A stretch of 64,000 nucleotides of DNA from JAHRVQ01 sp051278195 (GTDB taxonomy: Bacteria > Pseudomonadota > Gammaproteobacteria > Pseudomonadales > Azotimanducaceae): positions 1-64,000 of the forward strand of contig JBNMQM010000010.1 in assembly GCA_051278195.1 (NCBI GenBank), given 5' to 3'. Made by a program: the position numbers and the translations under genes. The notes beneath the pieces were generated by a model, which ran no database searches, was not told the origin of the DNA, and saw nothing but the letters and a program-made list of their open reading frames with translations. Below are positions 54,373 through 63,111 of the stretch, piece after piece. Each line of letters opens with the position of its first letter. Position 1 is the first letter of the stretch.

Positions 54373-55664
54373 AGCCCCATCATATGCATGAGTGCCAGTG
54401 GTAAACTGGTCTGCCAGTGTGAAAATTGGTGCGTGCCACCAAACTCGTGGTAAACCATGTCGTAATTTTTTTCTTGTAAGGCATCTCGCATGAGACGATT
54501 GGACTCTATGAGTTCATTAGGCTCGAGTTTCCCTACTTCTAACCAGACTCTTAAGGGGAGACGGTCGGTTGAAGCAATAGTTTTTATCATCAACTGCCGC
54601 TGGTAGTCTGCGGTTGACGGATTTACCGCTTCCCCGATGGGATAACCTGTTCCCCACCAGAATGAACCTGACTGGGAAATCACATTGCCTATTTGGTGCG
54701 GCATTTTGTAGCCCAGCCACAGAGAAGCCAGGCCACCATAGCTGACACCCGTGACATACCAGTCTGTTGGCAAGGAGCGGATTGGAAAGTGGTGATAGAG
54801 CCAGGGGATAAGTTCACTTTCCATAAACTCAGCAAAGGTATCCGAGCACGGCAGTTCAAGGTCTCGAGCCGGTTCTGCCGCGTTATCGATAAAGACTGCA
54901 ATCAACGGTGGAATTTTTTTGTCTGCGATCAGGTTGTCCAGAATGCGATGGGTGTGCCCAACGCTAATCTGTGTGGCACCATCTAGCAGCAAGAGCACCG
55001 GATAAATCTCATCTGAATGATCATAGCCAGCGGGTGTGTAGATCCAAACTTTCCGCGTGTTACCGAGCACTTCGCTGACAAACTCTTCTTCGTGTAACCA
55101 GCCCCTGTCTATTTCTAGATGTATGCCGGCTCTTTTTTTCGCATATTCATCCGACAGGCTATCCTTCAACGCTAAGAGGGATCCGTCACCATTTTGACTA
55201 ATAGGCGGAGACCGTTGGGTGTTAAATGGATCGGGTATGAAGTTCGCGGACTCAATGAAATCGAGCAAAGCCTTTCTTTCCACCGTATCACCAGTGTCCA
55301 TGTTGACCGGTGGCATGTTGTGGACAAATGCATAACTTAGTCGGCTATCGTTTTCGAGCCGGTAACTTAGATGCAGAATATCTGTACCGTCAATCAGCTG
55401 CATTTTTTGGTCAACGGGCTGGCCAAATCTGTTTTCGACGCTAATGGTGTTTGCCTCGGTGTCGTTTTGAAAAACAAATGTGATCAGGCTGCAATCGTCA
55501 TGGTCAGGATCGGCTTCGGTGAGCGGGGTGCCGCTTTGGGCTATTTGCAACCAGAACCCATCTGTTGAGAGTTTGCCATCTAGGACCGATTGGCAAAGGG
55601 GATGTGTGTAGTCTTTTAGCACACAGGATTTAATTGAAGCATTGTTGTCTGGCGAGCGCGACAT
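54369..55664 (-). CDS. Enterochelin-esterase-like hydrolase with N-terminal E-set domain
   Basis: 431 residues. The N-terminal half (to about 190) resembles the E-set/DUF3327 domain of enterobactin esterase (FRLENDSRLSYAFVHNMPP). The catalytic half begins VWIYTPAGYDHSDEIYPVLLLLDG and has the nucleophile elbow VTGVSYGGLASLW, an Asp after VWLEVGKLE and a His in EFGGTHQFSHW. No signal peptide. Iron-siderophore or other lactone ester hydrolysis; no siderophore genes are nearby, so substrate remains open. Confidence 0.88.
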   Translation of the reverse strand: MSRSPDNNASIKSCVLKDYTHPLCQSVLDGKLSTDGFWLQIAQSGTPLTEADPDHDDCSLITFVFQNDTEANTISVENRFGQPVDQKMQLIDGTDILHLSYRLENDSRLSYAFVHNMPPVNMDTGDTVERKALLDFIESANFIPDPFNTQRSPPISQNGDGSLLALKDSLSDEYAKKRAGIHLEIDRGWLHEEEFVSEVLGNTRKVWIYTPAGYDHSDEIYPVLLLLDGATQISVGHTHRILDNLIADKKIPPLIAVFIDNAAEPARDLELPCSDTFAEFMESELIPWLYHHFPIRSLPTDWYVTGVSYGGLASLWLGYKMPHQIGNVISQSGSFWWGTGYPIGEAVNPSTADYQRQLMIKTIASTDRLPLRVWLEVGKLEPNELIESNRLMRDALQEKNYDMVYHEFGGTHQFSHWQTSLPLALMHMMGL

Positions 55665-55861
55665 ACATGGGACTCCGATTGATAAAGGACGTGTTGCAGG
55701 TATTACTTAGATCGAGCGAACGAACGAAAATCAACTGTTCTTGATTGTAACGGCCGGTTCTATGGCCGTAAAGTCAGCACTTTGTCGTTACAACAAGAAC
55801 TGGTTGTGAATCTTCAAACTACCTATACTCAATCGCATTACTCAGAAATGGGTCAAAAACC

Positions 55862-56205
55862 ATGTCCGAGAGTGCGCCGCTTCAAATCACCTATCAGCAT
55901 GTCCCGCATTTCAGTCCGGGCGCGCCAGAAGGGATCGCGTACCTGGAAGAACATGGATACGTTGTTATCGCGAATGCGCTTTCTGAAGAGGAAGCATCCA
56001 CTGCTATCGACAAGTTGTGGAGGTAGTGGCTAAGCGAACGTCAACGACAAATTGGAGCGATATTTTTGTTAACGCGGATAAGTTTCCCGATATTGTTGCC
56101 GCAGAACCGAATAAATACACACTGCCACCGGTACCCGAACTCAAAGCCACGCAGCTTCAAATGGTCGGTTGGACTGAGGATGAGATCACCAGCAAGGTTT
56201 CATGA
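55862..56205 (+). pseudogene. Phytanoyl-CoA dioxygenase-family remnant
   Basis: ATG 55862 opens a 55-codon frame (MSESAPLQITYQHVPHFSPG and EGIAYLEEHGYVVIANALSE) that matches the N-terminus of PhyH-type Fe(II)/2-oxoglutarate oxygenases, then stops at TAG 56026. An overlapping second frame (56017-56205) encodes a C-terminus-like LPPVPELKATQLQMVGWTED. The catalytic core (HxD...H) is missing, so about 200 residues were deleted. Assignment of the second piece is tentative. Confidence 0.55.
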
Positions 56206-56476
56206 GAAGCGTTGTTCCCCTCTGATTGAGTTGTACTAGCCTGCAGTTGACTGAATATGGAAAACGCCAGCGCCTTCTTTGAGAAAGCCTTGTTCTCATA
56301 GGGGCGGTGCTGCCTAGTTCAGCCTGCTATCTAGCAAACCGAGCAAAACCCCTTATCCAGTACTTTTATTCGATGTCATTGTTCGAGTAAAACTGACATT
56401 CAGTTGTTGATCAATTGGCAGAAGCAAGGCTAACTCACCCCCTACCTAAATTGGCAATCGTAATGAGCTACCAAGC

Positions 56477-57904
56477 GTGAGTGAAACAGAAACGACATCT
56501 GCTCCAGGACTGAGCCGAGCAAAAACGGCAATTTATGGGCTGGCGAATTTGCCCACCTCCATTGTTGGTTTGCCGATAGCGCTTTACATACCAGCGTTCT
56601 ACTCCCAAAACCTCGGTCTATCGCTAGCGACCGTAGGTTTGCTCATAGCACTTTCTAGATTGACGGATGTGTTTACTGACCCTGCGATTGGCGTTGCCTC
56701 TGATCGATGGAACACACGATTTGGTCGTCGCAAACCTTGGATCGTCGCTGGCATGCCGCTCATGATGTTGTCACTGTGGATGCTGTTTGTACCCGATAGT
56801 CCGTTCGCTGTGAATTTTTGGCACGCCTTGGGTGGTGATTCGGTGAACAATTTCTATCTGTTTATTTGGATCAGTGCTTTGTATCTATCTTTCACGCTGG
56901 TTGATCTGCCGTATAAGGCTTGGGGTGCTGAATTATCCGAAGACTATGACGAGCGCTCGAAAATCACCGGTTGGCGAGAGGCATTCGGTTATGCAGGTTT
57001 GCTCAGTGCCCTTTCAATTCCTTTGGTGATGTCGTTAGTCTTCGCTAAGCCTGGCGCCAATAATGCGTTGCTGGCGATTGCGACGGTCGTGATTGTGCTA
57101 TTGCCGATACTCACTGCCCCGGCAATTCTGTTTGTAAAAGAGCCACCGCCCAGGAAACCTAAAACAGGCACCGTTAGTTGGCGTAGGGGTTTGAAAGTCA
57201 TTTGGGCGAACGGACCCTATCGGCGTCTGGTGATTAGCCTACTGTTCTTGGTGATCGCTGTCAGCATGACCGCGACACTATCGTTTTTCTTCGTCAGCTC
57301 TGTGATGGAACAACCCTTTGATCGGTATGCATTCTTTATTCTGGCGTACTATTTATCCAGCAGCTTGGCCATTCCTATCTGGTTCGCAATTTCTAGGCGT
57401 ATTGGCAAACATCGCACAGTGGTGCTCGGTATTCTCTGGCTGTCTCTCTGGAGTGCGCCTATCCCCTTGCTAGGTGCTGATCAGTTTTGGCTGTTTTTTG
57501 TCATTATGTTGCTCAAGGGGTCCGCCGTGGGTGCGCTGGTCTTCCTGCCTGCATCGATGGCAGCGGATGTGGTCGATCTTGATACATTACGCACCGGCGA
57601 ACAGCGCACCGGTCTGTATTTCTCTTTGTGGGGAATGGTGAACAAGGGTGCCACCGCGCTTGGCGTTTTGATCGCCACCAGCGTTGTTGCTTGGTTTGGC
57701 TTCGATCCAGCTCTGGCAGAGAACACTGCTACTGCAAAGATGTCGGTTGCCTGGTTGTATAGCATTATACCCGCGATATTGGCCTGTCTAGCACTGCCGC
57801 TGTTGTGGAAGTATCCGCTGACTCGCAAACGTCAGGAACGGATGCGTAACCACATTCAACGGCGCGATAGTCGGCGAGCGGAAGATGTTGCTGTCGAAGT
57901 CTAG
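56477..57904 (+). CDS. MFS transporter of the GPH (glycoside-pentoside-hexuronide) type
   Basis: 475 residues starting at GTG 56477. Twelve membrane helices; the stretch RLTDVFTDPAIGVASDRWNTRFGRRKPWIVAGMPLM has the GPH-family loop with D-P and R-x-G-R-R-K-P. Loop LVDLPYKAWGAELSEDYDERSKITGWRE is also typical. Family members co-transport sugars or glycosides with Na+ or H+. In marine Gammaproteobacteria such proteins often have unknown substrates. Alone in its strand cluster. Confidence 0.9.
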   Translation: MSETETTSAPGLSRAKTAIYGLANLPTSIVGLPIALYIPAFYSQNLGLSLATVGLLIALSRLTDVFTDPAIGVASDRWNTRFGRRKPWIVAGMPLMMLSLWMLFVPDSPFAVNFWHALGGDSVNNFYLFIWISALYLSFTLVDLPYKAWGAELSEDYDERSKITGWREAFGYAGLLSALSIPLVMSLVFAKPGANNALLAIATVVIVLLPILTAPAILFVKEPPPRKPKTGTVSWRRGLKVIWANGPYRRLVISLLFLVIAVSMTATLSFFFVSSVMEQPFDRYAFFILAYYLSSSLAIPIWFAISRRIGKHRTVVLGILWLSLWSAPIPLLGADQFWLFFVIMLLKGSAVGALVFLPASMAADVVDLDTLRTGEQRTGLYFSLWGMVNKGATALGVLIATSVVAWFGFDPALAENTATAKMSVAWLYSIIPAILACLALPLLWKYPLTRKRQERMRNHIQRRDSRRAEDVAVEV

Positions 57905-57953
57905 GGAAATGTAAGAAGGTCAGGCCACAAGGCAGGTTTCTGAGTTCGTTCCG

Positions 57954-58379
57954 CTAATGTTGATTGGTCTGAATTTCTACTTTTACCTCTGCACCTTTGA
58001 TCGATTCGGTGTAACTCATTCCCTTCGAAGGGTCCGTGAGCACTTTTGCACCCACCGCTAGCTTCTTTTTCTCTTTGCCTTTTTGGTTGGCGAAGAGATC
58101 AGGGAGGGCTTGAGGTTTTTCGAAATCAAGTGCCGTGTCTGACCCTTGATCCTTATTTTCTGGAAGGCTCAAGTTGAGCATAGGCCTCGCTGGACGAGCA
58201 TTCGAGTGTACAGATTGTTGCTGGCTTGTGGCTGTATCTGAAGTTTCAGTCGTTGTTGCTGGCTCCGTAAGGGCGCTAGTGTCTGTTTGTTGCTGTTCTT
58301 CTACTTCTATTGGTTCAGAGATCTCGCCACAGGACATCAGGCAAAAAAGTACTGTGATCAATGTTACTGGCCTAAACAT
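57954..58379 (-). CDS. Small lipoprotein
   Basis: 141 residues from ATG 58379 (GAGGT 5 bp upstream). Lipoprotein signal with LMSC, Cys17, then a Gln/Thr/Glu-rich linker, then a charged C-terminus KKKLAVGAKVLTDPSKGMSY. No family recognised. Probably exported to the outer membrane; low sequence complexity between 20 and 60. Confidence 0.65.
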   Translation of the reverse strand: MFRPVTLITVLFCLMSCGEISEPIEVEEQQQTDTSALTEPATTTETSDTATSQQQSVHSNARPARPMLNLSLPENKDQGSDTALDFEKPQALPDLFANQKGKEKKKLAVGAKVLTDPSKGMSYTESIKGAEVKVEIQTNQH

Positions 58380-58636
58380 CACTCACCTCTAGTTGAACGT
58401 TATCATCTAAGCACTGTGCCTGAATAAGCTGATTGGCTAAAGCGACCACTGGCCTTTTTTACCAACATGTGGCGGGTTTTCCCCGCAGTCACGGCAGATG
58501 ATCCGGGTTAAGATAGGTGGTACGTTGCAGCCCTGTAAGCAGCGCGTGATACACGACTGGCTTTAATTCGCGCTGATGCGTGGTCAAAACCGACCAGTAA
58601 TGGCTTACTTTCCAAACATCAAAGACGGGATACCCG

Positions 58637-58972
58637 GTGGCAGACGAAAAAATATCAAATGAGTCTCAGGCCGAGGCACTGAAGCTGGCCAAAGGCATAC
58701 AACGCCCGGAGCAGACCAAGGCGCAGACGAAGCTCATTGCCCAGGGTATTGAAAAAGGCATTGCCGAGTTCAAAAAGCAGCAGAAGGCTCTGGCCCGTGA
58801 TCGCGACAAGCACCGTAAGAAGGAGCTGAAAGCAAGCCTGCGCAAAGGGGCGGATACCTCTGACGAGAATATCGAGTCAACGAGCAATCTGACATCTCGA
58901 CTGCTAGTTGGCTTACCGTGGCTCCTGCTGGTTGCAAGCTGGGCATACTTTGCTGCAACAGCTCCAATGTGA
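58637..58972 (+). CDS. DUF2956-family protein
   Basis: 111 residues from GTG 58637. ALKLAKGIQRPEQTKAQTKL and IAQGIEKGIAEFKKQQKALA are the family signature, followed by a basic linker and one C-terminal transmembrane helix (PWLLLVASWAYFAATA). Small gammaproteobacterial protein of unknown function, anchored in the inner membrane with its basic helical part in the cytoplasm. Confidence 0.88.
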   Translation: MADEKISNESQAEALKLAKGIQRPEQTKAQTKLIAQGIEKGIAEFKKQQKALARDRDKHRKKELKASLRKGADTSDENIESTSNLTSRLLVGLPWLLLVASWAYFAATAPM

Positions 58973-59031
58973 CCGATCAAAACCCGTTACGTCTCAGGAT
59001 CCACTCGGCTGTTTCCTGCTGGCCCATAAAT

Positions 59032-59502
59032 TCAGCGACCAGTAGCGGCGACCAACGTCGATTCAAATACCACAACCCCTGCCGCTGAGCCGGGCTCATA
59101 AACCCGTATCGTTCCCGTGTGATCAGCCATATAGATTGGCTTATCGATTTGATTGGCTGAATGGGTATCAGACGGCGAGAACATCGACTTGTGATGACCG
59201 GCCGTGCCGTGCGTGTGCCAGAGCGCAGCGATTCGACACTGCTTGGTCTGGCTGAACGAAAACTGCACTGGAGCCTGGTGCCTGCGGCCATGACCGTGGG
59301 TGTAAATGTATCGACAGTCCTCGCACTTGAGTACGCCGCCCACGTACTCACGATTGGCGGCAATAGAGTCTGTGTTGTATTGTAGCAATGCGTGCAGACC
59401 AGCCTGATCCATATTCTCAAACCCTGCTTCCGGCAAGTTCTCAGGGTTAGCCGTGTTAACCATCCCTCGAACTCTTGAACGGGTTTGGTCGGATGACAAC
59501 AC
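59032..59502 (-). CDS. DUF4329-domain protein
   Basis: 156 residues. The C-terminal half (ALWHTHGTAGHHKSMFSPSD and PIYMADHTGTIRVYEPG) is the DUF4329 domain, found at the C-terminus of bacterial secreted or polymorphic-toxin-like proteins; the HTH...S..D pattern recalls JAMM-type metal sites. The N-terminal half is unlike anything recognised and includes two Cys pairs (CEDCRY). No signal peptide or secretion domain. Convergent with DUF2956 59 bp away. Confidence 0.6.
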   Translation of the reverse strand: MLSSDQTRSRVRGMVNTANPENLPEAGFENMDQAGLHALLQYNTDSIAANREYVGGVLKCEDCRYIYTHGHGRRHQAPVQFSFSQTKQCRIAALWHTHGTAGHHKSMFSPSDTHSANQIDKPIYMADHTGTIRVYEPGSAAGVVVFESTLVAATGR

Positions 59503-59861
59503 GAGCGCCTCACCTCACCTCACCGCTTCTAGCAGGCCATTGCGCTGCTATGTTGGCGGCTCAAAGCTACTTACGGTCAATTTGAGTTAGAGATGCTCGA
59601 ATAAACGCTATACTCCCCTCTGGTTCGAACGACGTCATTGTCTCGCCGGAGTAAGTACGAAAATCGCGCCTGACCGCCGAGTTCAATGCCTAGGAATCCG
59701 CGCATCCCTTATCGCATATTCGGTTATACTAGATTGTTGTATAGATCTGGATAACGACCATTACGGCCCAAACACCAACGCCAAACCCAACACCAATAGC
59801 AGAGCCGTCCAGTAGTAAGTCTGGTTCCGCCTCGGTTCTGTCGATTCCGGAATTTCGGTGG

Positions 59862-61064
59862 TTGTTTTTCGGTAACGTCGGCTTTTTCTTCGCTATGAAC
59901 GGGCAGATACTGACTCGCACAATCCTTGCTTGGGATTTGACAGGTTTGGCCCAGTCATTGGCTTACATCAACCTGGTGGTTGCGGTTCCTATGATATTTG
60001 TGTCGATGATCGGGGGTGCGATCACCGATCGGGTTGAGCGTCGCCGTTTGATCATCATTGGTCAGTGTCTGATTACCGCAAACGAATTATTCATCCTCAG
60101 CCTGCTGGTGCTGGGAAAGCTAGAATTTTGGCACCTGCTATGTACCGCGTTTGTTGCCGGTTGTGCCTTCCCGTTTATTATGCCGGCAAGAATGGCCATT
60201 ACCGTTAATGTGGTTGGCCCCGCCCGAATTCAAAGTGCAATGGCAATTTCAAGCGGGGCGATGAATTTAAGTCGAGTGGCAGGTCCTGCCATGGCGGGGA
60301 TCATCATTTCGCAGTTTTCAATTGTGGCTGCTTATATTGTATCGACGCTACTCTATGCTTTCGCCGTGTTTTGTATGCTGTTCGTTAAGCGCAATACAGC
60401 CATTCAACCGGAAGGCGGTAAAAAACCTTTGTTGGCGGACATCGCCTATGGTTTTCAGTACATCAAGCGCAATAAGCCGGTCATGATTTGTCTTCTTTTT
60501 GGACTCGTGCCAATGTTTTTGGCGATGCCATTTCAAAATCTGTTGGTGATGTTGGTGGAACAGAACTGGCAGACTGGTGAGAGTGGTCTTGGCATCCTGA
60601 TGGGCGCTGGTGGCGTGGGCGGTGTTCTAGGTTCCATCTGGATAGCGAGGCGTGGCGACAAGACCGAGAGGCTGCGGCTGATGATCATGACCGTCATTGG
60701 CTTTGCCTTGTTTCTTGCGGTGTTCACCCAGACCAGTAATTTCTACTATGCGCTGGTACCTCTGATACTAGCGAACTTATGTGCGAGTGCTTTCCAGACC
60801 GTCAATAACGCAACGGTTCAGATATTGGTCGATGACAGCGTCAGAGGCCGTATGAGCAGCTTTATGATGATGTCATTTGGCTTGACCCCACTGGGTGTAT
60901 TTCCCATGGCAATAGCGGCCGACCACTTCGGTGCAGCATATGCGATCCTGGGCGCTTGTGTTGCCCTTGTTGTTATCACCGCTGCATTTGTGGTTTTGAG
61001 CAAGACGCTTCGAGCCATCGATGGCACGGTAGAGATCGCAGTAGAAAAAGTCCGCGGCGCTTAG
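59862..61064 (+). CDS. MFS transporter (MFS_3/MFS_5-like exporter)
   Basis: At least 400 residues with twelve helices; helix 1 starts WLFFGNVGFFFAMNGQ, and the loop GGAITDRVERRRLIIIG is the MFS signature. The conserved frame extends upstream of 59862 through SIPEFRWL back to about 59745 (after a TAG), but no ATG, GTG or TTG occurs before 59862 except a CTG at 59838; ATA at 59751 precedes TTITAQTPTPNPTP. The true start is therefore uncertain. The gap 59514-59744 shows nothing else. Confidence 0.85.
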   Translation: MFFGNVGFFFAMNGQILTRTILAWDLTGLAQSLAYINLVVAVPMIFVSMIGGAITDRVERRRLIIIGQCLITANELFILSLLVLGKLEFWHLLCTAFVAGCAFPFIMPARMAITVNVVGPARIQSAMAISSGAMNLSRVAGPAMAGIIISQFSIVAAYIVSTLLYAFAVFCMLFVKRNTAIQPEGGKKPLLADIAYGFQYIKRNKPVMICLLFGLVPMFLAMPFQNLLVMLVEQNWQTGESGLGILMGAGGVGGVLGSIWIARRGDKTERLRLMIMTVIGFALFLAVFTQTSNFYYALVPLILANLCASAFQTVNNATVQILVDDSVRGRMSSFMMMSFGLTPLGVFPMAIAADHFGAAYAILGACVALVVITAAFVVLSKTLRAIDGTVEIAVEKVRGA

Positions 61065-61085
61065 TCACTTTAGGACCTGTAATTT

Positions 61086-61149
61086 TTACAGAGCCTCTTA
61101 CAGGAGCCTCTTACAGGAGCCTCTTGCAGGAGCCTCATGCAGGAGCAAC
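61086..61149. repeat. Five degenerate tandem copies of a 13-bp unit
   Basis: TTACAGAGCCTC (61086-61097), TTACAGGAGCCTC (61098-61110, 61111-61123), TTGCAGGAGCCTC (61124-61136) and ATGCAGGAGCAAC (61137-61149), immediately 3' of the MFS gene stop. Drift increases toward the right, as if the duplication grew from the left. Confidence 0.85.
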
Positions 61150-61182
61150 GTGAATCTCAAATTGGCTGAATGATAGTGGTGT

Positions 61183-61650
61183 CTAGCCTCGCGCCAGTTT
61201 AACTGGTCCTGCTTCAGGAAATTCAGGGAACACCACTAGCCCATCGGCTGCAGTCGAGACGAAACCACCTGCATTTGGTTCTACGCGCCAGTTTGCCTGA
61301 TAGTGCGTGAGGCGGGCCTGTTTGGAGGGGATGCTAATATTAAGCGATTGCTGCGATTTGAACTTCACCACCACAGTTTTATCTTTAGCATCCGCTCTAA
61401 GTTCAATACCGGAACCTGACTCTACTCTAAGATGGCGAAGGCCGGCGTGTCCCTCCCCGGCATCTTCGATCACGAGTCCACCTGCTTTCAGCCATTCGAC
61501 GGTCATTTTCAAATTCTGAGCTTGGAGTTCTTGGCTACCGCACTCATAGACTGTGATCGAGCCTAATTTGAGTGACCCAGAGAGAAGGTCAACAGAATCA
61601 TTCCCTGACGGTACCATGGTGGCTGAAGTTGCAATGACTGTGGCGTGCAT
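61183..61650 (-). CDS. Uncharacterised 155-residue protein
   Basis: ATG 61650 opens a frame of 155 residues (MHATVIATSATMVPSGNDSV) with a beta-rich composition and alternating hydrophobic/polar residues (IELRADAKDKTVVVKFKSQQ). It has no recognised domain, no Shine-Dalgarno site of note, and faces the caspase-like gene with the starts only 2 bp apart, suggesting a shared promoter region or an antisense artefact. Kept because it is the only long frame in the interval. Confidence 0.4.
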   Translation of the reverse strand: MHATVIATSATMVPSGNDSVDLLSGSLKLGSITVYECGSQELQAQNLKMTVEWLKAGGLVIEDAGEGHAGLRHLRVESGSGIELRADAKDKTVVVKFKSQQSLNISIPSKQARLTHYQANWRVEPNAGGFVSTAADGLVVFPEFPEAGPVKLARG

Positions 61651-61652
61651 TT

Positions 61653-62441
61653 TTGTTGCGACAGGGATGGGAGGGTCCTCTCATGTTTTGTGAGGCAGAC
61701 GCAGACAGCCTATTTGCGATAGCCGGGGGCCTTGGCTATGACTCGAGCATTTTAAACACCACTCAGGCCACGCGCTCGGCGGTGATCAAAGGGGTTCGAG
61801 CTGTAGCTGCGGAGCTAACGGCAGGCGATATCTTTTTCTTGAGTTACTCGGGTCATGGTGGCCAGGTGCGAGATGTGAATTTCGATGAAGCAGATGGCGC
61901 TGATGAGACCTGGTGTTTATTCGACGGCCAGCTGATAGATGATGAACTGAATGTGCTTTGGCAAACCTTTGATCCGCTTGTGCGCATTCTGGTTCTGTCA
62001 GACTCCTGTCATAGCGGCACGGTGACGCGAAATCAACCGCAAGTGACCATGCCTTCCGGCGAACTTGCACTAAAACTCTATGGCACTGAGTCACCCTCCT
62101 TTCGCTATATGCCTCGAGTTGAAGCGCAACGGACCTATGGTCAGAATGCACAGTTCTATGACGGTATCCAGCGTGGCCTATCGACCTCTCAAACCGGCGA
62201 GGGCCCCATGGTGTTGCTGATATCTGGTTGCCGCGATGATCAGTTGTCCGTCGAAGGCTGGGATCATGGCTTGTTCACCAGTGCGTTGCTTGAAGTCTGG
62301 AACGAAGGGCAATTTGAAGGTAACTATCAGAGCTTTTATGATCAGGTTTTGAAGTCCATGCCAGAGATTCAACAGCCCCAGCTGTATGCCACAGGCAACA
62401 AAGAAAATGACTTTTTGCACCAGTCGCCTTTCTTTATCTAG
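61653..62441 (+). CDS. Caspase-family (metacaspase-like, C14) protein, N-terminus shortened
   Basis: 262 residues from TTG 61653; the frame is open a little further to 61638. GWEGPLMFCEADADSLFAIA and the His motif FFLSYSGHGGQVRD are followed by the catalytic Cys in VLSDSCHSGT, so both catalytic residues are kept. Family members usually begin about 20 residues earlier with the first beta strand (xxLHIGxN), which is not found here in any frame upstream. It may be a pseudogene or a truncated protease. Asp/Arg-specific cysteine protease of unknown role. Confidence 0.7.
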   Translation: MLRQGWEGPLMFCEADADSLFAIAGGLGYDSSILNTTQATRSAVIKGVRAVAAELTAGDIFFLSYSGHGGQVRDVNFDEADGADETWCLFDGQLIDDELNVLWQTFDPLVRILVLSDSCHSGTVTRNQPQVTMPSGELALKLYGTESPSFRYMPRVEAQRTYGQNAQFYDGIQRGLSTSQTGEGPMVLLISGCRDDQLSVEGWDHGLFTSALLEVWNEGQFEGNYQSFYDQVLKSMPEIQQPQLYATGNKENDFLHQSPFFI

Positions 62442-62463
62442 GTTTATCTAACTTAGATCATGG

Positions 62464-62493
62464 TTGCATTATGAGTGTATATGCATCTATTAT
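62464..62493 (+). promoter_or_regulatory. marR promoter with operator in the spacer
   Basis: TTGCAT (62464-62469) and TATTAT (62488-62493) with an 18-bp spacer form a plausible promoter for the MarR gene. GTGTATATGCAT (62475-62486), nearly the reverse complement of the GTGCATATACAC elements at 63066 and 63283, occupies the spacer. Binding of MarR here would autorepress. Confidence 0.6.
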
Positions 62494-62519
62494 TGGGGTT
62501 CGACGTTCGAGAATCCTGT

Positions 62520-62951
62520 ATGAGCGACTACCTCAGTCCCATCCATTGCGTGAGCAATAATCTGCACCAAACAGCGCGTGCTATTACGAAAATCTACAGC
62601 GAAGAGATGCGCCCGAGCGGTATTCTACGCTCTCAATATTCTATTCTCGGGTATCTTAATCGATTAGGTATTATCCAGCTTACTGAACTGGCGGATAGCC
62701 TTTATATGGATCGAACAACACTCAGCCGAAACCTTAAACCGCTTGAAAAGAGGGGTCTTGTGAGCATTAATAAGTCCCCGACTGATGCTAGGGCTAAGGA
62801 AGTACGCCTGACTGCGGGGGGTAAGGCGCAATTTCGGGAAGCCACTAAATACTGGCGCAGAGCGCAGAAAAGGATTGTGACTGCCTTCGGTGAAAAAAAT
62901 TGGGCTGACCTCGAATCCACTCTGTTGAGCCTAAGAAAGCAAGTTTCCTGA
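62520..62951 (+). CDS. MarR-family transcriptional regulator
   Basis: 143 residues from ATG 62520 (MSDYLSPIHCV); upstream start at 62475 lies in the operator and is rejected. Winged helix: LRSQYSILGYLNRLG, then IQLTELADSLYMDRTTLSRN (recognition helix) and LKPLEKRGLVSINKSPTDARAKEVRLT (wing). A Cys at position 11 might serve as sensor. Likely represses itself, the 50-residue gene and the MMPL exporter through the shared palindrome. Confidence 0.92.
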   Translation: MSDYLSPIHCVSNNLHQTARAITKIYSEEMRPSGILRSQYSILGYLNRLGIIQLTELADSLYMDRTTLSRNLKPLEKRGLVSINKSPTDARAKEVRLTAGGKAQFREATKYWRRAQKRIVTAFGEKNWADLESTLLSLRKQVS

Positions 62952-63054
62952 TCCTATTTATTTCTGTTTCTAGTTATTTCTGGCTATTTCTGGCTGGGGT
63001 AACTCCTGGCATAAAGCCTATTTGCCAATAATTATTGACCTTGATCTCACTCAA

Positions 63055-63086
63055 TGCCAATATAAGTGCATATACACCTATATTGG
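63055..63086 (+). promoter_or_regulatory. Palindromic operator/promoter upstream of the 50-residue gene
   Basis: Outer arms CCAATATA (63057-63064) and TATATTGG (63079-63086) flank GTGCATATACAC (63066-63077) to form a 30-bp near-perfect palindrome. TATATT (63079-63084) can serve as -10, with ATGCCA (63054-63059) as a weak -35. The best of the three operator copies. Confidence 0.7.
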
Positions 63087-63111
63087 TTAATTTATCCAGG
63101 AGGATAAGCAG

